64,000 bases of DNA. Source: an uncultured Actinomycetes bacterium. GTDB lineage: Bacteria; Actinomycetota; Actinomycetes; Nanopelagicales; Nanopelagicaceae. The notes below the pieces were generated by a model. The model worked only from the letters and a program-made list of their open reading frames with translations, did not search any database and had not been told where the DNA came from. The stretch is from positions 1 to 64,000 of the forward strand of contig CAIJOY010000031.1 of the NCBI GenBank assembly GCA_903822425.1, read 5' to 3'. Made by a program: the position numbers and the translations under genes. Positions 63,531 through 64,000 of the stretch are shown here, piece by piece; the first letter of the stretch is position 1; each line of letters starts with the position of its first letter.

Positions 63531-64000
63531 ATGAGCGATCAAATGAAATGGGAACATGGCAACACCTGGTATCGCGTAATTGGCGATCTCCACAATGGGA
63601 AGACCCCTGTGCTTGTGCTGCATGGTGGACCTGGTGCCGGACATAACTATGTAATTCCTATCGCAGAGATGATCGCGCAATCTGGTCGCGCTGCGGTTCT
63701 TTACGATCAAATTGGATGCGGAAATTCAACACACCTGGCAAGTGCTCCTAAAGAATTCTGGACCCCTGAACTATTTATGCAAGAGCTCATATTGCTGACG
63801 CAACATCTAGGGATTGCAGATAACTTTGCCATTGTTGGGCAATCATGGGGTGGCATGCTTGGAATGCAATTTGCGATTTCACGGCCAAAAGGATTGAAGG
63901 CACTTGTTGTTGCTGACTCACCAGCAAGCATGGAGGTCTGGGTAACCGAGGCGAATAAGTTGCGGGCACAACTTCCGGCTGATGTTGAAGCAACGCTTAT
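63531..64000 (+). CDS. S33 alpha/beta hydrolase, proline iminopeptidase-like (3' end outside window)
   Basis: Open from ATG 63531 to the window end, at least 156 codons. LHGGPGAGHNY is the oxyanion-hole motif of the S33 family, VLYDQIGCGNS follows, and GQSWGGMLG holds the nucleophile Ser. Such enzymes release N-terminal proline or act as amino-acid amidases. Divergent from the dehydrogenase gene with about 120 bp between the starts. Confidence 0.88.
   Translation, partial: MSDQMKWEHGNTWYRVIGDLHNGKTPVLVLHGGPGAGHNYVIPIAEMIAQSGRAAVLYDQIGCGNSTHLASAPKEFWTPELFMQELILLTQHLGIADNFAIVGQSWGGMLGMQFAISRPKGLKALVVADSPASMEVWVTEANKLRAQLPADVEATL

Noticed and set aside
1-64000. CRISPR arrays, insertion sequences, tRNA or rRNA genes
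   Set aside because: I saw no regularly spaced repeats, transposase genes, tRNA cloverleaf or rRNA sequence in the window.

Overview
The window reads as chromosomal DNA of a streamlined, moderately AT-rich actinobacterium. The best guess is a planktonic lineage such as the freshwater Nanopelagicales (acI); this is inferred from gene order and compactness, not from any search. Actinobacterial marks are a parC/parE/rpoD neighbourhood with a DUF7455-type protein, the lexA / LysM cell-division inhibitor / nrdR order with perfect TCGAAC-N4-GTTCGA SOS boxes, a SAM-IV-type riboswitch ahead of metX, and a B12-dependent NrdJ as the only reductase seen. Spacing is tight: many genes share ATGA overlaps, and no stretch above 300 bases lacks a gene.

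Bases 1-30,400 are mostly housekeeping. They hold a phosphodiesterase-like enzyme (cut by the window edge), the pseudouridine pair psuG-psuK, parC without its C-terminal domain, a secreted beta-propeller plus Tat-exported deacetylase-like protein, parE, a CDGSH protein, rpoD, metX with its riboswitch, a DUF4192 protein, a PKD-like secreted protein, a Nudix enzyme, a DinG-like helicase, a DODA-type dioxygenase and a degenerate M24 protein. An asparaginase operon with an acidic or polar amino-acid ABC importer follows, then a FrnE-like thiol oxidoreductase, homospermidine synthase and the nrdR-nrdJ operon. nrdR-nrdJ carries tandem NrdR boxes 31 bp apart. The LysM gene and lexA are divergent and share two SOS boxes.

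Bases 31,000-48,600 form a long scavenging region, all transcribed leftward. In transcription order it has a GntR/UTRA regulator, a MalEFG-type sugar importer without its ATPase, a peptide-type binding protein (SBP2), a class III aminotransferase, an FGGY sugar kinase, an M20 peptidase, a second closely related binding protein (SBP1), one Dpp permease/ATPase set, a serine hydrolase and an M55 D-aminopeptidase. The same palindrome (TATACTGASTATA) lies in the promoters of malE and SBP2, so the GntR protein may control both. The enzymes suggest use of cell-wall-derived or D-amino-acid-containing material; that is an inference.

Bases 48,600-51,500 carry small secreted or membrane proteins of unknown role, including one with an FMN-binding domain.

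Bases 51,500-63,400 hold a second leftward catabolic locus: a D-2-hydroxyacid dehydrogenase, a complete Opp/Dpp transporter, a Gfo/Idh dehydrogenase, two tandem DUF4438 proteins, a FadR-type GntR regulator, an aminotransferase and a RidA protein. Nearly all of it is translationally coupled. It is the best candidate here for an undescribed pathway, with an unknown, probably amino-acid- or peptide-like substrate. The window ends inside a rightward S33 hydrolase gene (proline iminopeptidase-like).
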